Positions 6,606 to 9,484 of a stretch of 9,484 nucleotides of DNA are shown here, piece after piece. Under the pieces are notes generated by a model. The model did no database searches and was not told the origin of the DNA. It worked only from the letters and a program-made list of their open reading frames with translations. Origin of the DNA: a bacterium (GTDB taxonomy: Bacteria > Ratteibacteria > UBA8468 > B48-G9 > JAFGKM01); contig JAKPNC010000105.1 in assembly GCA_029548585.1 (NCBI GenBank), positions 1-9,484 of the forward strand, in the 5' to 3' direction. Within the stretch, counting starts at the first letter, position 1. The number at the start of each line of letters is the position of its first letter. The translations under genes were made by a program, and so were the position numbers.

Positions 6606-6857
6606 ATGGTCACAGGAACAGTGAAGTTTGAGCTCTTCATACCCGGCAGCGCCATCCTGAAAATCAAGAGGCAATCGTCCTTTACATACAGGACAGGATC
6701 CGTGCCAGGTTCAACATCTCCGTTGAAGAGCTTGAATACCATGACAAGTGGCAGGAAGCATCCTGGGGATTGCACGGTGAGCAGTCCGGTCGACGCCCGG
6801 AAATGACAATCTCAGATAAGGCAGATATTTAACGAAATCCGGATTTCACGGCCATAA
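6606..6857 (+). pseudogene. DUF503 family gene broken by frameshift(s)
   Basis: DUF503 proteins are small (about 90-100 residues) with no settled function. From the ATG at 6606, four bases after the larC-like stop, frame 1 reads 'MVTGTVKFELFIPGSAILKIKRQ', matching the family start (hydrophobic strand, then SLKxKR). At about 6672-6675 that frame loses similarity, and the frame starting one base earlier (ATC at 6674) continues with 'IVLYIQDRIRARFNISVEEL' and 'EYHDKWQEASWG', matching the family middle (DRxRxRFNVSVAE). One missing base, for example an A in CAA-ATC, would rejoin them. Past about 6769 the pattern is lost: that frame ends at TAA 6830-6832. The original frame, after TVSSPVDARK and a TGA at 6804-6806, reads 'QIRQIFNEIRISRP' to a TAA at 6855-6857. 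Further single-base losses could explain this. A sequencing error or programmed shift is possible for the first break, less so for all. Confidence 0.7.
6834..6847. repeat. 14-bp perfect palindrome upstream of valS
   Basis: GAAATCCGGATTTC is identical to its reverse complement over all 14 bases, with no spacer. It lies 47 bp before the valS ATG, in the tail of the decayed DUF503 gene. It could be an operator for a dimeric regulator or part of a small hairpin, but no matching regulator is visible and a chance origin cannot be excluded. Confidence 0.5.
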
Positions 6858-6882
6858 GCGAAAAGAAGATTTTAATATCATA

Positions 6883-6887
6883 AAGGA
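6883..6887 (+). promoter_or_regulatory. Shine-Dalgarno of valS
   Basis: AAGGA lies six bases before the ATG at 6894 and selects this start. The stretch just upstream (6861-6882) is A+T-rich with a TAATAT at 6873-6878 that could be a -10 element, but no convincing -35 box is present, so I do not call a promoter. Confidence 0.65.
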
Positions 6888-6893
6888 AGAATA

Positions 6894-9484
6894 ATGAAAG
6901 AGAACCTTTCAGCCCAGTACGATCCCAGGACGGTGGAACGAGAGCTTTACGATTTCTGGGAGAAGGAAGGATATTTCATTGCCGGCAGGAGGCAGGGGGC
7001 CGAGCCGTACGTTATTGTCATACCTCCCCCAAACGTAACCGGTTTTCTCCACATGGGCCATGCTCTCAACAATACGATCCTTGATATTATTATAAGGCAG
7101 AAGAGGATGGAAGGGTACGACGCGCTCTGGGTTCCGGGAACTGACCACGCAGGCATAGCGACACAGAATGTCGTTGAGAGGATGCTGGCGGAAAAGGGGA
7201 TCAGGAGGCAGGAGATTGGAAGGGAGAAGTTTGTTGAGGAAGTATGGAAATGGAAGGAGAAACACGGTTCCAGGATAATCTTCCAGCTGAAGTCTCTCGG
7301 CGCCTCATGCGACTGGTCCAGGCTCAGGTTCACGATGGATGAATCCCTTTCGAGGGCGGTCAATGAGGCCTTCATTCGCCTTTATAAAAAAAAGCTCATA
7401 TACAGGGGCGAGAGGATTATAAACTGGTGCCCGAGATGCACCACGGCCCTTTCGGACGAGGAAGTGGAATACCTGGATGAAGACGGCAGCCTTTATTACA
7501 TAAGGTATCCGCTCATTGAAGGAGGGTTTGTGACGGTTGCGACCACCAGGCCGGAAACGATGCTGGGAGATACGGCCGTTGCTGTCAATCCGTCTGACGA
7601 AAGGTATTCCGGCATTACAGGCAAGGAGATCGTCCTGCCTTTTACCGGGCGCAGGATACGGATAGTGGCCGACAGTTTCGTCGAACCATCTTTCGGTACG
7701 GGAGCAGTCAAGGTAACGCCCGGCCACGACCCGAACGATTTCGATATGTCAACCAGGCACGGCCTGGATCTCGTAAAGGTGATGGACGAGGAAGGCGTGA
7801 TGAACGAAAACGCCGGGATTTTCAAGGGAATGGAAAGGTTCGAATGCAGGGAAAAGATCCTTAAGGAACTGAACGAAAAGGGACTTCTGGAAAAAGTTGA
7901 ACCCCATTCAAACAGGGTGGGACACTGCTATCGCTGCAATACCGTCATAGAGCCATACCTGTCCAAGCAGTGGTTCGTAAGCATGAAGGAGCTTGCAGTA
8001 CCGGCCATCGGAGCGGCAGAAAGCGGGAAACTCACGTTTTATCCGGAGAGGTGGAAAAAGGTTTATCTCCAATGGCTCTACGGGATAAGGGACTGGTGCA
8101 TAAGCAGGCAGATCTGGTGGGGACACAGGATACCGGTATGGTATTGCAGGAGCTGTTCGGCAGGGGACGGCGGACAGGAAGGCTCGGGGATATTCGTTTC
8201 GGCGGAAAAACCCGCCGTCTGCCCGACATGCGGTTCAAATGACATATTCCAGGATACAGACGTCCTTGACACATGGTTCTCTTCCTGGCTGTGGCCTTTT
8301 TCAGTTTTCGGCTGGCCGGACAAGAATATCGAGCTTGAAACCTATTATCCCACCGACACCCTGGCGACGGCTCAGGAGATCATCTTTTTCTGGGTGGCAA
8401 GGATGGTAATGGCGGGGTACGAGTTCATGGGAGAAGCCCCTTTTGAAAATATTTTCATACATGGAACGGTCAGGGACAAGACGGGAAAGAAGATGAGCAA
8501 GTCTCTCGGGAACGTTATAGACCCTGTCAGGGTAATAGAGGAGTACGGTGCTGATAGTCTCAGGTTCAGCCTCATATCCATGACGGCTCTCGGCCAGGAT
8601 GTTTTTCTTTCTCCCACGTTTTACATAAAGGGAAGAAATTTTACGAATAAGGTCTGGAACGCATCCAGGTTCATATTTTCGTGCGCAGAGAAGGCCGGAG
8701 TTGAAAAAGTGCCGCTGGCAGTTGACAATAATGGCCTGACCTTCGTCGATCTCTGGCTGCTTTCGGAGCTTGACGGGCTTATCTCAAAGGTGAGAGAGTC
8801 AATGGATCTCTTCCGTTTCAACGAAGCGCTTAATTACCTGTACGATTTTTATTGGCATTCCTTCTGCGACTGGTATCTCGAAATTTCAAAGGTTTACGGG
8901 CAGGGGGAATATTTCAGGGATAAGGTTCTCCCTGTCCTCTTTTACACAAACGTAACGATGATGAAGCTGTTACATCCTTTCATTCCCTTCATAACTGAAA
9001 AGATCTGGCAGGTCATGTCGGAATACTGCGATACGGGGGCTAAAAGCGTCTCTGTGAGCAGATGGCCCGCGGGCGGATCCTTTAACGACCCTGAATCCAC
9101 GGGCAGGATGGAGAATCTCATGGAGATTGTTACCTCCATAAGGGATATCAAAACGAGGTTCGGCATACCCGTTTCAAGGAACCTTGAATGCTATTTTGAA
9201 AGACAGCTCGATGAGACCGGGATGTCTGTCATACGGAAGCTTGCAGGCATAGAAAACGTGAAGGTCTTCTCAGAGGGGATCTCAACGGGAAGCAATTTCA
9301 TAGTGAGAAACCTCATACAGGGTAGGCTCGGGATCTCCCTGGAAGGTATAATAGACTTTACCAGCGAAGTGGAAAAGCTTTGCAGGGAAAAGGGAAAGCT
9401 GGAGGCCATACTTCAAAAGATAAGCGGGAAGCTTGAAAACGGTGAGTTCATGGAGAAGGCGCCCGCCCAGGTCATAGAAAAAGA
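6894..9484 (+). CDS. valS: Valyl-tRNA synthetase (3' end missing)
   Basis: ValS charges tRNA-Val with valine and clears mischarged threonine. The frame is open from the ATG at 6894 to the window edge (863 residues seen; the family is usually about 880-950). The class I signatures are 'PPPNVTGFLHMGH' with HMGH at 53-56 and 'KMSKS' at 533-537. The editing (CP1) domain has 'TTRPETMLGDTA' (217-228) and 'GTGAVKVTPGHDPND' (268-282). Cysteine pairs C179/C182, C345/C348, C418/C421 and C443/C446 suggest zinc-binding knuckles. 'GASCDWSR' and 'KVWNASRF' (586-593) are typical of the Val branch. The C-terminal coiled-coil tRNA arm begins near residue 821 and is cut in 'KAPAQVIEK', so roughly 20 residues are missing. 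No frameshift or internal stop was seen. It is preceded by its own ribosome site. Confidence 0.97.
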   Translation, partial: MKENLSAQYDPRTVERELYDFWEKEGYFIAGRRQGAEPYVIVIPPPNVTGFLHMGHALNNTILDIIIRQKRMEGYDALWVPGTDHAGIATQNVVERMLAEKGIRRQEIGREKFVEEVWKWKEKHGSRIIFQLKSLGASCDWSRLRFTMDESLSRAVNEAFIRLYKKKLIYRGERIINWCPRCTTALSDEEVEYLDEDGSLYYIRYPLIEGGFVTVATTRPETMLGDTAVAVNPSDERYSGITGKEIVLPFTGRRIRIVADSFVEPSFGTGAVKVTPGHDPNDFDMSTRHGLDLVKVMDEEGVMNENAGIFKGMERFECREKILKELNEKGLLEKVEPHSNRVGHCYRCNTVIEPYLSKQWFVSMKELAVPAIGAAESGKLTFYPERWKKVYLQWLYGIRDWCISRQIWWGHRIPVWYCRSCSAGDGGQEGSGIFVSAEKPAVCPTCGSNDIFQDTDVLDTWFSSWLWPFSVFGWPDKNIELETYYPTDTLATAQEIIFFWVARMVMAGYEFMGEAPFENIFIHGTVRDKTGKKMSKSLGNVIDPVRVIEEYGADSLRFSLISMTALGQDVFLSPTFYIKGRNFTNKVWNASRFIFSCAEKAGVEKVPLAVDNNGLTFVDLWLLSELDGLISKVRESMDLFRFNEALNYLYDFYWHSFCDWYLEISKVYGQGEYFRDKVLPVLFYTNVTMMKLLHPFIPFITEKIWQVMSEYCDTGAKSVSVSRWPAGGSFNDPESTGRMENLMEIVTSIRDIKTRFGIPVSRNLECYFERQLDETGMSVIRKLAGIENVKVFSEGISTGSNFIVRNLIQGRLGISLEGIIDFTSEVEKLCREKGKLEAILQKISGKLENGEFMEKAPAQVIEK

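Noticed and set aside
6850..6880. Possible sigma-70 promoter before valS (TTCACG / TAATAT)
   Set aside because: The -35 match is poor and the A+T-rich patch alone is not enough evidence.
6602..6893. T-box riboswitch leader for valS
   Set aside because: No T-box sequence, specifier hairpin or terminator is visible, and most of the region is explained by the DUF503 remnant.

Overview
This is a compact, all-plus-strand stretch of bacterial chromosome with overlapping or nearly touching genes. Housekeeping genes (queA, tgt, yajC, valS) sit beside a lipid-linked glycosylation module. It looks bacterial because of the queA-tgt-yajC order, the Shine-Dalgarno sites and the ATGA stop/start overlaps. 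G+C is intermediate by eye and AGG is the dominant arginine codon. The sequence alone does not fix the phylum; deep-branching, often anaerobic groups such as Nitrospirota, Desulfobacterota or a candidate phylum would fit, but this is inference. I see no mobile element, CRISPR array, tRNA, rRNA or phage gene.

Layout. (1) 2-2935: three envelope glycosylation genes. They are the 3' part of a DPM1-like family 2 glycosyltransferase, an ALG5-like polyprenyl-phosphate glucosyltransferase that overlaps it by 28 bp, and a multi-membrane-span GT39/PMT-type transferase one base further on. Together they could load two sugars onto a polyprenyl phosphate carrier and transfer one outside the membrane. (2) 2932-5071: queA and tgt, two enzymes of tRNA queuosine synthesis; queA starts within the stop region of the GT39 gene. 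(3) 5154-6601: yajC (Sec translocase accessory protein), directly overlapped by a divergent larC-like gene where secD and secF often lie. (4) 6606-6857: a decayed or frameshifted DUF503 gene, visible only when two or more reading frames are combined, followed by a 14-bp perfect palindrome. (5) 6894 to the window end: valS, complete except for roughly the last 20 residues of its C-terminal coiled-coil arm.

Most of the window reads like one or two operons. Genes 1-5 are overlapping or closely spaced. A short 82-bp spacer precedes yajC, and a spacer holding the DUF503 remnant precedes valS. The points most worth a second look are the frameshifted DUF503 gene, the larC homolog that lacks family motifs and occupies the secDF position, and the glycosyltransferase trio joined to tRNA-modification genes.
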